Assembly: GCF_037392515.1 (NCBI RefSeq)
Contig: NC_090281.1
Coordinates: 56,150,753-56,214,752, forward strand
Length of the DNA stretch: 64,000 bases
Direction: 5' to 3'
Origin: Haliotis asinina
Taxonomy: Eukaryota > Mollusca > Gastropoda > Lepetellida > Haliotidae
Each line of letters opens with the position of its first letter. Positions within the stretch are counted from its first letter, which is position 1. The notes under the pieces were generated by a model that was given only the letters and a program-made list of their open reading frames with translations, was not told the DNA's origin and made no database searches. The position numbers and the translations under genes are program-made. Below are positions 1 through 11,914 of the stretch, piece by piece.

Positions 1-1
1 T

Positions 2-1333
2 GGTGTTGATCCCCATGAGAAAGACGAACTAGGCAAACTGAAGATGACAGATCAAGGTAACCAAAGTCCTCATAACGTTACCCTCTGTGTGGAGCAAGTG
101 AGATATATATGTGTTCATAAAATAAGTGAAAGCATGAAAAAAGTTCACTTAAGTTAAAGGTGTGAGATTGCAAATCACAAGCATCACTTGTTGGTTCTGT
201 AGTTTGACACACCTGTGAAGGTCTGGGGTAGAATAGATCTTCAATAACCCATGTTTGCAACAAAAGGCGACTCTGCTCGTCGTAAGAAGTGACTAACGGA
301 ATTGGATGATCAGGTTAGCTGACTTGGTTGACACATGTCATCGGTTCCCAATTGCATAGATTGATGCTCATTTTGCTGATCACTGGATTTTCTGGTCCAG
401 ACTCGATTATTTACAGACTGCTGCCATTTAGCTGGAATATTGCTAGAACTAAACTCACTGTAATGTGAAACTGTCCCTAAATGACCAACTTCAAAGTCTT
501 ATAAGACAAGGGAGACTACTCTGTTTACAACTAATGCTGGACCACCTCCCTCCTGTGGTATCCCATGTGGAACAGTTATAAGTTGAGGCTACTCTGTTTG
601 TTCTGTAGATGTCTGTCTGTAGGTTTGTACGACAGAGACTACTATGTTCTACACTACCTCGCCTCCCGTGGTATCCCATGTGCCACTGTGATAGGGGGAG
701 GCTACTCTGTTTGTTGTGTAGATGTCTTTCTATAGGTTTGTACGACAGAGACTACTATGTTCTACACTACCTCGCCTCCCGTGGTATCCCATGTGCCACT
801 GTGATAGGGGGAGGCTACTCCAATGACCTTGATCAACTCTCTCTCCGACACACCATCATACATCGAGCTGCAACTCAAGTGAGTAACAGAGTTAATTGAG
901 TAATGTGTTGTTTTGAGTTTGTGAGTGACACAGCAAACATCTTTTGATATGTTTCATGATTGAAGATTACATATTTTAGTAACACAAGTTTTAGCAAATT
1001 ACTACCTGATAAAGCTGAAACAAGCAAGAATGAACTTCACTGTTTGCCCCCATGTTAGGAATCAAACGATATGACTTACCAGCTTTTGAGCACTAGGCTA
1101 CCCACATGTTGGCAGCATGCAGCTACACATGTGGAGGATCAAAACTTTTGTATTTCTTGACATATGCATCCATGTAACATTAATATGTTTTATGAAGAAC
1201 TGAATGATCGTTGTAGTTCCATTGAGTTTCTAACTTCCTGGACTTGTATTCTTGTATGATATTGTTGCCATTTGTAACACCATGTTAACTTTCATTCCAG
1301 GTATGGCATCAGAGCTTTGCAAGTGGATTTTGA
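2..1333 (+). CDS. Histone deacetylase-like protein, 3' end (partial)
   Basis: The three last exons of a gene that enters from the left: 2-56, 736-878 and 1301-1333 (TGA stop). Donors are GTAACC at 57 and GTGAGT at 879; acceptors are tctatag and cattccag. Phases agree across both joins (phase 1, then phase 0). The first exon reads GVDPHEKDELGKLKMTDQ, the Asp-containing zinc-ligand motif of the arginase/deacetylase fold. The second exon contains a RGIPCATVIGGGYSND stretch, where the Tyr of GGGY is the catalytic Tyr in this family, then RHTIIHRAATQ; the protein ends VWHQSFASGF. The match is closest to the bacterial or class IV-like deacetylases found in many invertebrates and not to HDAC1-type enzymes. 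The likely reaction is deacetylation of acetyl-lysine or a small acetylated substrate; the substrate cannot be told from sequence. The middle exon has older tandem copies upstream. A retroelement LTR starts about 77 bp after the stop and no AATAAA lies between. Confidence 0.8.
195..470 (-). mobile_element. SINE family 1 copy in the HDAC-like intron
   Basis: It matches the other family 1 copies of the window in reverse orientation: the ttgacacatgtcatcggttccc, gatgctcat, ctggtccagactcgattattta and agctggaatattgct segments appear in that order. It fills most of the intron that starts at 57. Confidence 0.8.
505..735 (+). pseudogene. Two relic tandem copies of the HDAC-like penultimate exon
   Basis: The segment holding the splice acceptor and exon body of the HDAC-like gene repeats with a period of 113 bp. 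Copy 2 (acceptor at 621-622, body from 623) is almost identical to the functional copy at 736 up to the GGGYS codons, then runs into the acceptor tract of copy 3 with no donor of its own and meets an in-frame TAG at 733-735. Copy 1 (about 505-620) is more diverged. If copy 2 were spliced in, the protein would end 11 residues after the GGGY motif. Confidence 0.75.
879..1300. other. Last intron of the HDAC-like gene
   Basis: AT-rich intron from GTGAGT to cattccag. I see no recognisable element in it. Confidence 0.6.
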
Positions 1334-1409
1334 TATGACCAAACTGTTAAAACTGACCATGTGCAAGTGGTTTACAGGATAGATTGTACCTGCTGTGTAT
1401 AGAACTCAG

Positions 1410-2035
1410 GTACGAGTGTGTATTTTCAGTGTATTTTGTTATTAATCCAGAAATAATTATTATTCGGACGTTTAGTGTTTTGAATAATAATTATGATAGG
1501 TCACATTCCGTTTTAATAGATGGTCAACACTTTTAGGATTATGGTTTTCCGGAATTTATCTGCTCCTAGTTTTCTATGTGTTTACTTCCGGGAGACCTAT
1601 TAGAGGGCATTCTACAGTGTTGACGATATTCATAAGTGCCCGAACTTTCGGGAAATGACTTAGTATATATAAAATGGCTGGTTGCCGTGTTGAGTGCAAC
1701 ACACATTCACATAACCGGAGGATATACATCACTGCCAATGCTTGATCATCAAAATCCATCAACACCTGAATCTACATTAGCAGCTGTCAGACTGTGTTTA
1801 CATTCTGCATAGTTGATTTTCTCTCGCACTAAGACTTTGATGAGTTTACTATTATATTTTGTGACCCATTGCCTTAGATTTTGTTGCACTTGTATTGAAT
1901 TTGCAATCGATATTGTGACTATTGAATTGTGACTTTGTATACCTTACTCTCATTCCATAATAATGCAGAGTTTGATTGTTTATGACTTTGCTGGTTCACA
2001 GGGGATTTCTTAAATCGTTTGTCACGGTAAATTCG
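1410..2035 (+). repeat. 5' LTR of the Gmr1-like element
   Basis: It aligns with 14724-15335 over nearly its whole length, including a shared TATA-like tatataaa region near 1665 and the block ccaatgcttgatcatcaa. Its outermost bases are less well kept than those of the 3' LTR. It starts about 77 bp after the stop codon of the HDAC-like gene. Confidence 0.85.
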
Positions 2036-2138
2036 GGGCTCGTCCAGGATAGAATTCATTTGACATTTGAGACCTTTTTGTGAAATATATTCCATATTTC
2101 TGTAAATTTGCAACAAGTTAAATGTGGAACCAGCAAAA

Positions 2139-3755
2139 TGGTGTTTGAACTTGAGAAGTTTGTATTGTCCCCTGACTCTGAGACAATTAGTCAGTTGAGG
2201 AAATCAGATTTATTGCAAATTTATCACATCTCAAACTTGATGCCAAACCTGCAATGAGGAAATTTCAGATTTTGAAAATTGTGTTGAATCATTATATTGT
2301 TGACAGAGTTTTTGTAGATGATGTTTTGGAAATGGTGCCAGAGGAATGTTCGGACCAATTGGAAATAAAGAAACTTGAAATTCAAAAGAAGAAAAGAAAA
2401 AACAGGAGGAACTGAAAAGGATGGAAACAGAAAATGAAAAAGAGATGGAAATGAAAAGGTTTGAGATGGAGGAGAAAAGAGAAAGAGACAGAAAGGAATT
2501 AGAATTGAAGAAATAGGAAATTGACAAAGAAATTGCTCTGAAAAAACTTGAAAACCCTTCTCAGACCTCAGATTCTTCCTCATTTGACATTGCGAGGCAT
2601 GCTAGGCTTGTACCACCTTTTAATGAGAAAGAAGTAGACAAATATTTTCTGTGTTTTGTGAAGGTTGCAGAAAATATCAAGTGGCCTAGGGAGTCATGGA
2701 CTATGCTATTGCAAACCATTTTGAAGGGTACAGCTCAGGATGCTTATTCAGCCTTGTCAGTACAACAAAGCTCAGATTATGAACTTATCAAGAGTACACT
2801 TTTGAAAGCTTATGAGTTAGTACCTGAGGCGTATCGTCAGAAATGCTCACAAAAGGGACAATGAGACTTTTGTAGAGTTTGCTAGAGAAAAGGAAACATT
2901 GTTTGATAGGTAGTGTGGGTCTAAGGAGGGCACAGATTTTGATAGTTTGAGACAGTTAGTGTTGATGGAAGATTTCATGCTGGCGTTATTACGTATTTTG
3001 ATGAACAAAAGTTTGATGACTTACATAAGGCAGCAATGTTTGCAGGTGATTATTGTTTGACTCACAAGAGTTCTTTTAGGTCTCCGGGCAATGTAAAGTT
3101 TTCTGGCCAAAAGGGCTTTTCCCCGGTTAAGACTTCAGGACATGCAGATTACAGTGGTGTTAAAACAGGTTCAAATCCTAGTGGCAAGCAGTCACATACT
3201 TTTCAGTCTAAGCCTAAGACTACCAGTGTTTCTGATCCTGTTTGTGCACATTGTAAGAGGCCAGGTCATTTGATTTCTGCATGTTTTAAACTCCAGTTTA
3301 GAAATCAGGCTACAGGTTCCCCAAATGCTTTTGTGTCCATCGCACCTAAGCCTTTCTTTCCAGGTGGTTCTGAGGAGGGTTTTGTTTCTGAGAGTAAGTG
3401 TCCATATTCTGTAGTTCGGAAGGAGTTTTTGCCCTTTGTGTATAAGGGTTCTGTGTCACTTATGGGAGATAATTCTACCCCACGGCCTGTTATTATCTTG
3501 AGGGATACTGGAGCTCTTCAATCTCTGATTTTGAAGGATATTTTGCCTTTTTCTGATGAGTCTTCAGCTATCTCAGATGTTTTGCTTCAGGGTAAAGGGG
3601 GCAATTCTTCTGCTCCTCTCCATTTTTTTAATTTGATTTCAGATCTGATTTCAGGTGAGGTGAAAGTTAATGTTCTTGACTCTTTCCCAGTTTCGGGTGT
3701 CGATTTGTTGATCGGTAATGATCTTATGGGCTCTGATCCAATTGTCACTGTTTAG
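2139..3755 (+). pseudogene. Fossil gag and protease region of the Gmr1-like element
   Basis: The first part is rich in Lys and Glu. It is followed by a gag capsid-like stretch near 2650-2870, one CCHC zinc knuckle (CAHCKRPGHLISACF, about 3246-3290) and a retropepsin-like motif (RDTGALQSLIL, about 3502-3534). Part of a fossil retroelement and not intact. Confidence 0.75.
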
Positions 3756-4199
3756 CTGGAGAGTTCAGATAGTGCAGAAAAGTTGGAGGATGAATTTCTG
3801 GGTATTTTTCCTTCTTGTTCAGTGACTTGTTCAATGTCGAAAGGCATTTCTTCCGAGGCCTCTTTGCAGAATGATACCATTTATGATTTGTCAGGTACTT
3901 TTATGGATCATTCTTTGTGTGAGGTGGAGACAGAGGACTTATCTTCAAAGAGTAGTAGCTCTTCAGGACTTCTTGATAAGTCAGATAGTTTGTCAGGTGG
4001 TGAACATGTTCTTTCCGGAGAGCAGCTTATTAGTGCACAGGGTGAGGATGTTGAAGTGCAGAAGTTGGCTAGTAAGGCTGTTTGTTTTGAGGAGGTTAGC
4101 AAGGTTCCAGTTTGTTATTACTTCAAAGATGGTTTTCTGATGAGGAAATATAGGTCGTTGGATGTTCCTGCAGAGGATGAATGGAAAGTGTACCATCAA

Positions 4200-5065
4200 A
4201 TTGTGGTACCGAAATTATTTCGAAAACATGTACTTTCGCATGAAAGCACATGAAAGTCCCTTGGCAGGTCATTTGGGTGTAAACAAAACTTGTGAGAAAA
4301 TTTTCGCACATTTCTTTTGGCCCAGTTTGAGACAAGGTGTGGCTGAATTTTGCAAGACCTGTCATGCATGCCAAATTCTTGGAAAACCAAATCAGAAAAT
4401 ACCTACCGCTCCCATGAAACCTATACCGGCTTTTGAGGAACCTTTCAGTAGAGTTATTATTGATTGTGTTTGTCCACTACCTAAGACTAAGTCTGATAAT
4501 CAGTATTTACTCACTATCATGTGTGCTTCTAACAGATTTCCTGAAGCAATTCCGCTTTGTAGGATTGTTGCTCCTGTGATTGTCAAGGCTTTGATCAAGT
4601 TTTTCACCTTAGTTGGTTTGCCAGATTTTGTTCAGTCTGATCAGGGCTCAAATTTATGTCTAAGGTGTTTCAACAAGCTATGTACCAGTTAGGTATTAAG
4701 CAAGTTAAGTGTGGTGCTTATCATCCAGAGTCACATGGAGCTTTAGAGAGGTTTCATCAAACTTTGAAATATATGATTAAGACTTATTGTTTTGGAGATA
4801 GAGAAAGATTTGGATGAGGGTGTGCATTTGTTGTTGTTTGCTGTCAGAGAGTCAGTTCAGGATAGTTTAGGGTTTAGCCCCTTTGAACTTGTATTTGGTC
4901 ACAGTGTGCGTGGGCTGCTAAAAAACTTAAAAGAACAATGGCTCAATGACGGACCCGAGATCAATCCCTTAGACTATGTGTCTACATTTAGGGACAGACT
5001 ATTAAAAGCAAGTGAGTTGGCCAGAAGAAACTTGAATGTTTCACAAGAAAAAATGAAGCATTATA
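4200..5065 (+). pseudogene. Fossil integrase region of the Gmr1-like element
   Basis: An HHCC zinc finger is visible (GHLGVNKTCEKIF followed by CKTCHACQ), then an integrase core resembling the rve family (RVIIDCVCPLPK, LVGLPDFVQSDQGS). The similarity stops near 5065, where inserted sequence begins. Confidence 0.75.
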
Positions 5066-5160
5066 CTGGAGCGTGTACAGTACTCATCAATCTTGTATAG
5101 ATATGCACTATACAATGCATTACATAAGCAGTGGAACATTGGAATACAAAACATCACAAC

Positions 5161-5360
5161 TTATACAAACCTGTAGAGGTCATGAATTCCTCCTTGGGGT
5201 ACATATATAGCATTAAAATGTCCATTTAAAAATGCTTACGACAGTTGTAACAATATTGAATAAATATTTTACAAAACAAAAACTCGTTTTTGTCTTGTGA
5301 GACCAGCCAAGAGCAGGTAACTCTCGCTGTGTACCTCATACCTCACTTTTCATGCTGAAA
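5161..5360. repeat. Left inverted terminal repeat of the DIRS-like element
   Basis: It is the reverse complement of 11915-12132 with small differences. Shared blocks include tccttggggtacatatatag, caatattgaataaatatttt and the aaaactcgtttttgtcttgtga segment. Confidence 0.85.
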
Positions 5361-5384
5361 TTGTCAGACAGAATGTGGGGAGGC

Positions 5385-5495
5385 CGGTGGCCGTACCCCA
5401 AGGAGGACATTCTTCAAAGAATTCATAACCTCTACAGGTTTGTATAATTCTTTTTCAGAAGAAGTCCTCCTTGGGGTACATATATAGGATAAGAC
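5385..5495. repeat. Internal complementary region of the DIRS-like element
   Basis: The left half (ccccaaggaggac to aggtttgtataa) is the reverse complement of the element's left end. The right half (aattctttttcagaagaag, then tcctccttggggtaca) is the reverse complement of its right end. The junction therefore records how the two ends are joined. Confidence 0.8.
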
Positions 5496-5983
5496 AGACT
5501 TCCAACGAACGTGATTCGGGGAGCGGCATTCTGTCTGCTAATGTGTACCCTGTACACACTCTCATACACTGCCGAAGCTGCGAGAGATAGAGAAATCCAC
5601 TTACCCAATCACCAAACCGCTGATGTCAATCAGGCGGGGGCGTGGCAACATAGGGCCGAAAGAGCCAATCGACAACAACCCCCCAAAGGTGTTGGACATA
5701 TGACCACACCTCATGCCGTTCACTGTCAATATTCCCCCAAACCAGCGAAGTAGTGCCAGGAATAACAGTGCAAGGGTAAATATGAGCATATGTCGACGCT
5801 AAAGTGAAAAAAATGTCTATAGGTAGTTTGTTCTCTTTTTACTCTTTGTGGTTTTTTTTTGGTTTTTTTAAAAAAACACCACCACCAGAGGATATCCGTC
5901 ACCAATATAAAAAGAAAGGTTTCGTGGAAACCCACCACCAGGAACATTTCATGGTAAACAAAGTCGAGATCTCAGACGCTCAT

Positions 5984-6740
5984 TCAGCTAAGGGAATCAC
6001 GACTCTGCCTACTGGTGAGAACTGTATGGGAAAACCGAGCACGTTCACGTGAATGTTTGTCCAGTTGGTAGTGACGGATAAATGTGCTCGGTCGGCTCCA
6101 AATAGCCGCAGAGCAGATCTCCTCAATGGGCAGAGCCGCGGCATAAGCCTGTGACGTAGCCACTGCCCTAACAGAATGAGCCTTTAACCCATTAGGGATA
6201 GGTAACCCTTTATGAGTATATGCCATACAAATGGCAGAGACAAGCCACCTAGATATGGTTTGCTTGTTCGCCGGCAGACCAGCTCTTCCCCCGCCATAAC
6301 AACAAAACAACTGGTTATCTTTTCGGATATCAGCAGTTCGTTTGATATAAGCCCTAAGGGTCTTACGGACATCTAAGATGTCTGAGCTTAGGGAGCTCGA
6401 TAGGCGCTGTAACATGAAAAGCACCTGCGATCTTAGGACTGTAAGAATCCGGCAGTCTAATACTGACCCTGTCTTTGTGAAAGATGGTCAATGCAGGATC
6501 CGCTGACATTGCATGAATGTCACCTACCCGCCTGCCAGACGTTACCGCCACAAGAAAGGCAGCTGGAGAGAAAGAGACGATAGCTCGTGAAAAAGAGGAC
6601 GGGACAACCAGTCAAGAACGACTGACAAGTCCCACGGGGGACTAATCCGCTGGACAGTCGGACGGATCCTATCCACACCCGCTAAAAAACGCTGGACAAG
6701 AGGGTGCTGCCCCAAGAGAGCACCCTCAACAGGAATATGG
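5984..6740 (-). pseudogene. Fossil tyrosine recombinase region of the DIRS-like element
   Basis: Recombinase motifs are visible: TSGRRVGDIHAM (first catalytic Arg region), then HSVRAVATSQAYAAALP (HxxR box) and WSRPSTFIRHYQ with the active-site Tyr. They lie 3' of the RNase H region, as expected for DIRS. Confidence 0.8.
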
Positions 6741-6749
6741 AACGCCGAA

Positions 6750-7440
6750 ATGGTCGTGGAATAGCCCCGGATAGTATTCGGGTGCGGCGCTCCGTTCTGG
6801 GATAGTAAGTCTGGTCGAAAGGGTAAAAGGACAGGAGGCAATGGCAATGCCAGAAACCTCATCATTACCAGAAACCAGCTTTGAGACGACCAAAGAGGAG
6901 CAAGAAGCACTAACAGTCGAGCTGGTTGGGTGGCAAGCTGCGAGAGGACCCTGGGAATCAGCGGCAGAGGTGGGAACGCCCACAATACCCTGTCCGTCCA
7001 ATCGAGCTGGAAAGCGTCCTGAGCGATGGCTCTCGGATCCGGTATCCGAGAACAAAACACCGGAATCTGGTTCGTCCCCCCAGAGACAAAACAGATCCAC
7101 CTGGAACGATCCGAACAACCGGGAGATAATCCCGAATATCTCCCGATGCAACATCCATTCGTGAGGAGCTAGGACACGTCGAGAGAGCGCGTCTGTACGA
7201 ACATTGTCCACCCCGGGGAGATACACGGGACACACCCGAACATTGAACCAGTCGCACTACTGTAGAAAGTGCCATGCCTCTTCTAGGAGGGACAGAGAAA
7301 CCGTACCGCCCTTTTTCAGGATATAGGTCATTGCCGTCTGGTTGTCCATTTCTAGACGCACCACACAGCCTCGAACCGTCTCCCAAAAGTGTTGGAACAC
7401 TAGCCGGACAGCTCTCAATTCGAGCACATTGATGTGCAGG
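6750..7440 (-). pseudogene. Fossil RNase H region of the DIRS-like element
   Basis: The stretch VYLPGVDNVRTDALSRR and the following DLFCLWGD block are typical of the RNase H and linker of DIRS elements, which usually carry LPG-N-ADxLSR. Confidence 0.75.
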
Positions 7441-7505
7441 CGCGTTTTGTGCCGTAACCAGAGACTCGAAACTGAATGAGCGCCCAGTACGCCACCCCGA
7501 TGTTA

Positions 7506-8743
7506 TGTGTTATATTATTAGTAATATCCCATGTCTAGGTAACACCGTAATACCAATTATTTGGTAAGGAATTACAATCTGTATATAACTTCCATGTTAG
7601 ACCCTTCTCATAATACTATGTAGTAATGTTTCTGATAAACATTTAACTAGTAAACTGATAAGAGCAAAACTAATATTCATGGATAGACAACACTTATAAC
7701 ACCAATTATTTGCATGTTATCTATGCTTTTGTAAATTACAAGAATTAAATGAAAGGCTTGTATAAAATGTTTTTTGGCTGTAAATGCACAGTTTTTGTCA
7801 GTAAGTATGGGACTTAATACATATCAAAACAATCTACTGCTGTTGTCAAAAAGTGTGACCATAAATTAATAGGTTTGGTCAACAAGTATGGTATAATACT
7901 TATGAAAACAAGAGTCATCAGAAGATGACATATCCCCCAGGCCCTCACATGTTTGAGAGGACAAATGATCTGAGAGTTACTCATTGTTTTTTAGACTAAG
8001 TTTGAATTGTTTCCATGGAATTCATGGAAATTATAAATGCCATATATCTGTAACTAATAAATCACAAAAGCCTGTAGAGAGCAAAAGGCACCACTTTGGG
8101 GTTTTATGGACAGATATTTAAAGGTTTTTGAGTTCTGCTTTGGAAACGAAACACACCTTTCACTTTTCAAACTAGGTCCATGGAAAACGAGAAAATAATA
8201 CATCACAAGAACCTGTACATAACAAAAGGCACCACTTAAGGTTCTGACTGATATATCTACCAAGTTTTGCAGGAAAATATTGAACGGTTTTTGAGTTCTG
8301 CACCGGAGACGAAGCCCACCCGACCATAAGACTAACACCAAAATGTTCCATGGAAAAACAAAAAAAATATAAATGCCAAAAAATCTGTAAATAGCAAAAG
8401 GCACAACCATAGGCTGAGATAACTACATCTATCAAGTTTGGTCTAAAAATATTGAATGGTTTCTGAGTTATGCTCCAGACAGGACAGGTTCCCTTATACC
8501 CTTTACATGCACCATCTGCAAAGAGACACTGATGGAAAGCAGTCCCATAGACCACTCATTTCATGGACGAGTGGAAAGCATGATGTTATGATTACACAAT
8601 GCCAAACAAACAACTATGCATTTACAGCATTTACAATAAATATTTTATACAAACTTTTTAGTGTATTCAGGTTGTAATTCTTTACCAAATAACTGGTATT
8701 ACGGTGTTGTATAGGCATGGGATATTACTAATAATATAACACA
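7506..8743. mobile_element. Non-autonomous DNA transposon (TIR element) nested in the DIRS-like element
   Basis: Inverted ends: TGTGTTATATTATTAG at the left and CTAATAATATAACACA at the right, with the similarity running on for about 70 bp (to ttggtaaggaattacaa). A TA dinucleotide flanks both sides (504-505 of the 7,000s and 8744-8745), fitting a Tc1/mariner-like target. Inside, about three tandem copies of a roughly 150-bp unit (caaaaggcacca and ttgagttctgc blocks, 8047-8475) are present and no transposase is visible. Confidence 0.75.
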
Positions 8744-8934
8744 TAATATTATGTGAAGAATATAGTATGGAAGTTGACATAACCATGCATTTATGGCATA
8801 TATCAGACCATTTTAAACAAACTGGGGCATTTTGACTACCCCTCTGGGGCGATTTGACCAAATATCTGGGGCGATTTGACCCAATTTGCTGGGGCGTTTT
8901 GTCACTGGGGCGATTTGACTGGCACCCGAGACTA
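8744..8934. repeat. Spaced ggggcgatttgac iterons
   Basis: Five copies of a motif close to ctggggcgatttgac, spaced about 15-30 bp, lie at 8822-8920 on the plus strand. They separate the TIR element from the DIRS reverse transcriptase. They may be the end of a further, unidentified insertion. Confidence 0.5.
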
Positions 8935-9790
8935 TGCCTCTCGCTGTGTCGAACCGTGCGCCTAAGAAGATCAGATCCTGTGTAGGAACTAGGTCTGACT
9001 TCTTGAGGTTGATAATCCAGCCCAACCTGGTGAGAATACACATTATGGTGAATGTTGCGTCTCGACTCAAGTGAGCGGCAAGTGCTCGTATGAGCCAATC
9101 GTCCAGGTACGGGTGACAACACTTGCCCTGTGACCTGGCCACTTGCGCTGGGATTAACATAAGCTTGGTGAATACCCTCGGAGCCGTAGCGATGCCGAAG
9201 GGAAGCACCCGAAACTGATAGCATATCCCCTCGAAGGAGAACCGCAGGTACTTCCTGAACTCGGGATGCATCGGAACATGCAGGTACGCGTCCTTGAGGT
9301 CGATGGACATAAGCCAGTCGCCTCTTTCTACAGATGAGATCACTGACCGTAGTGTCTCCATCTTGAATGACGGTACCTGCAGCATAGTGTTCAGCCGTTT
9401 TAGATTGAGAATCGGTCTGAACCCTCCGTCCTTTTTGGTGACCAGGAAATAAGTGGAGTAAAATCCCTCTTGTTCCTGGCCCCCCCGGAACCACCTCGAT
9501 GGCCGCCTTGTCCAGTAAAGACTGGACCTCGGCACGGAGAACCTCGGCTTTCTCCGGAACTACCGACACAGGAGTGCGACGAATTCCGGAAAAGGGAGGC
9601 GGGTCTCTCTTCCATAGTGGTAAGTGGCCGTCCCTCAGTGTGGATAGGACCCAGGGGTTGGAGGTTACCTTTTCCCAATCCGACAGGAAGTGGGAAAGGC
9701 GGCCACCCACAGGAAGGTTTGGCAGAAGGCAATGAATACCCGACATCGGCAGTGCTCCGACTGCTTGATTTGGGTTCACTTGCAAGGGCT
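8935..9790 (-). pseudogene. Fossil reverse transcriptase region of the DIRS-like element
   Basis: Clear DIRS-type reverse transcriptase motifs: SIDLKDAYLHVPMHP, RFSFEGICYQFRVLPFG and the HPYLDDWLIRAL box, then LTRLGWIINLKKSDL. The similarity stops near 8935, where inserted DNA begins. Confidence 0.85.
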
Positions 9791-9829
9791 CCGGAGGATG
9801 ACTTACTGGGAAGCCGGGGCTGACTTCCC

Positions 9830-11461
9830 TTTCCTCGGAAAAGGTTGCTGGGGCGCCGCAGCCTTGCCCTTGCCCCTACCCTTACCCTTCCGCGCCTGCA
9901 AGGGCTGTGCCCACTTAGCAGAGTCCTTGGCCGGAGCCGAAGGATAAGCGGAGGAATGCACGAGAAGTGTGAGGCTGTTCTAACAAGGGCTTAGACTCCT
10001 TGAAGGTAGACACAGCCTCCGCGGCCTCCTGGACTACTGATGCCGCTCTCGGGAAGAGGGTAGATCCCATCTATGGCAGTGAAAGGAGCACTTGTTGAGT
10101 GGCCGGCGAATACCGTGCCATGGACAGCCACAGCCTACGGAGGTCCATAAGTGCAGACATCATCTGGTACGCCGAGGACCTGATCGAGTCCGTGGCACAC
10201 TCCTCCTCGACACCGCCACCGTCAACAAGCTGACGCTGCAATACCGAAGTATATGCGGCGTGTATTGTGACTTTAAGGCATTGAGCTGCGTTACAGTGCT
10301 GCTCTTCAAACGACCTATAAGCCGATTTGAGGGCAATAACGTTGGAGGTGAACGGAGGCAGGCGGCGCCCTTGTTTAGCCAAAGCTAAGGAGCTGCAGAG
10401 GAACCCCCCAGGGCGACCGATGTATAGATACAGTCGTCGACCACTGGAGGGTTATACAGGTTAAGATCACCCATAAGGTAACGTCGGTCTAGCTCCGGTA
10501 AATCGAAGCGTGACCGCACCCCCGTTAAAAGAGGGTTAATAACTTCTGACAATATAGAAGGGAGGATGCGCAACCAAGAATCCACCACCTTGGCTGGGGC
10601 AAAAGCCTCACCCGGAAGTAGGAATTCCTCGGGGTCAGGTGTCGCCGACCACGACCTGGGGCAGGACGGCAGCTATACGCTCCCGTACCTGCCTCAGCGA
10701 AGCGCCGAGCGAAAACGAAGACTCGCTCGGCCCACCCCGGTCCTCCCCCTCCTCCATTATCTCCTCGGCGCGATCCCCCATGAGTGACACCTCAGATCTG
10801 TCATCTAAGGATAGCTCCGGGGGATCGGTCGAGGGAACATCCGAAAGAGAGAGAGGCCCGAGCGGCCCGACGCCATAGACCCGACGCCCGAGACTGAGTC
10901 TGGGTGGCGAATCGCCGGCAACGCTCCCAACATAGGTATGGTCCCATGACCAACATTGGCAACCTCAGAGTGGCTGGCAACCGACTCTGAAGTCGGTTCC
11001 TGCGCACCCCTAAGGGAAGTCCCCACACAGACGCCAGAGGCGTGGCTGGGGAGTCCCATGGAAGCCGAAGTCGGATACACACCCGACTCTGGACAGACGC
11101 CGATCTCCTGGCGGAGACCGGACATCGCGTCCGAAATCAGGGTATGTACCGACGCCATTTGCTGCTGTAACAAAGACGAAAGTAAATCGAATGGTTTTTT
11201 TTAAGGTGGCTCTTGAGCCCAAATATCCCCCCCACACCCCTCCGCCTGGATCAAAGATCTATAAAAGATCAAATCTGCATGACAGGATTTTGAGCCCTGG
11301 GGGAAAAGTCTTGACATATGGTGCATCCTTGCTGGTCGTGAGCCTCCTCCGCTAAGCAATGCAGGCACACAAGATGCTTATCCCTTGGGGGGAGTTTTGC
11401 GTTACAAGTAGCACACCCCTTGAACTGGAAAAAACAGAACCGCACTATGATTAATAGCAAG
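9830..11461 (-). pseudogene. Fossil gag-like first ORF region of the DIRS-like element
   Basis: The 5' part has a Cys/His-rich stretch (CNAKLPPRDKHLVCLHC followed by CTICQDF) that resembles the zinc-binding N-terminus of DIRS gag proteins. The rest is GC-rich and Pro/Ser-rich, with weak similarity only. Confidence 0.55.
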
Positions 11462-11914
11462 GCCCGTTAATCCAACAAACACATGAGTATTTAACAGAAA
11501 CAATAATACGCACTGGCGATATTTAACCGTTAAATAATAATAAAGCTATTTATGAAAACATACAATAGCATGTAAGGTTTTCTTTTACCATGGAAAAGAA
11601 AGGTAAAAACCATACAAAAGTCCGGTTTGTATTTAAAACCACCTTAAAAAAAATAAGCAGGAGAAATAACCACCAGGTACGTGCCAAACGCCATCTTGCC
11701 AGCCACATGGCTGAATACCACGGTTACCACATAAAGTTACAACATTTCATGAATGAAAAAGAGTGAAATATGCATTCCTAATAGCGCCCGTGCGTTAAAA
11801 AGGAACCATACATATGGTTTTCGTAGCTTTCTCACTCATTTCTCTTCACTCGTAGGTTCTGTCTCTAAATATGAGAGCTGCTGATAGAAGACTGTCCTCA
11901 ATGACGACAGCATG

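Noticed and set aside
5804-6052. A small plus-strand open frame with many Phe and Lys
   Set aside because: It is low complexity sequence in the non-coding end of the DIRS-like element.
10566-11204. Plus-strand open frames in the GC-rich part of the DIRS-like element
   Set aside because: They are antisense shadows of the gag-like region on the minus strand.
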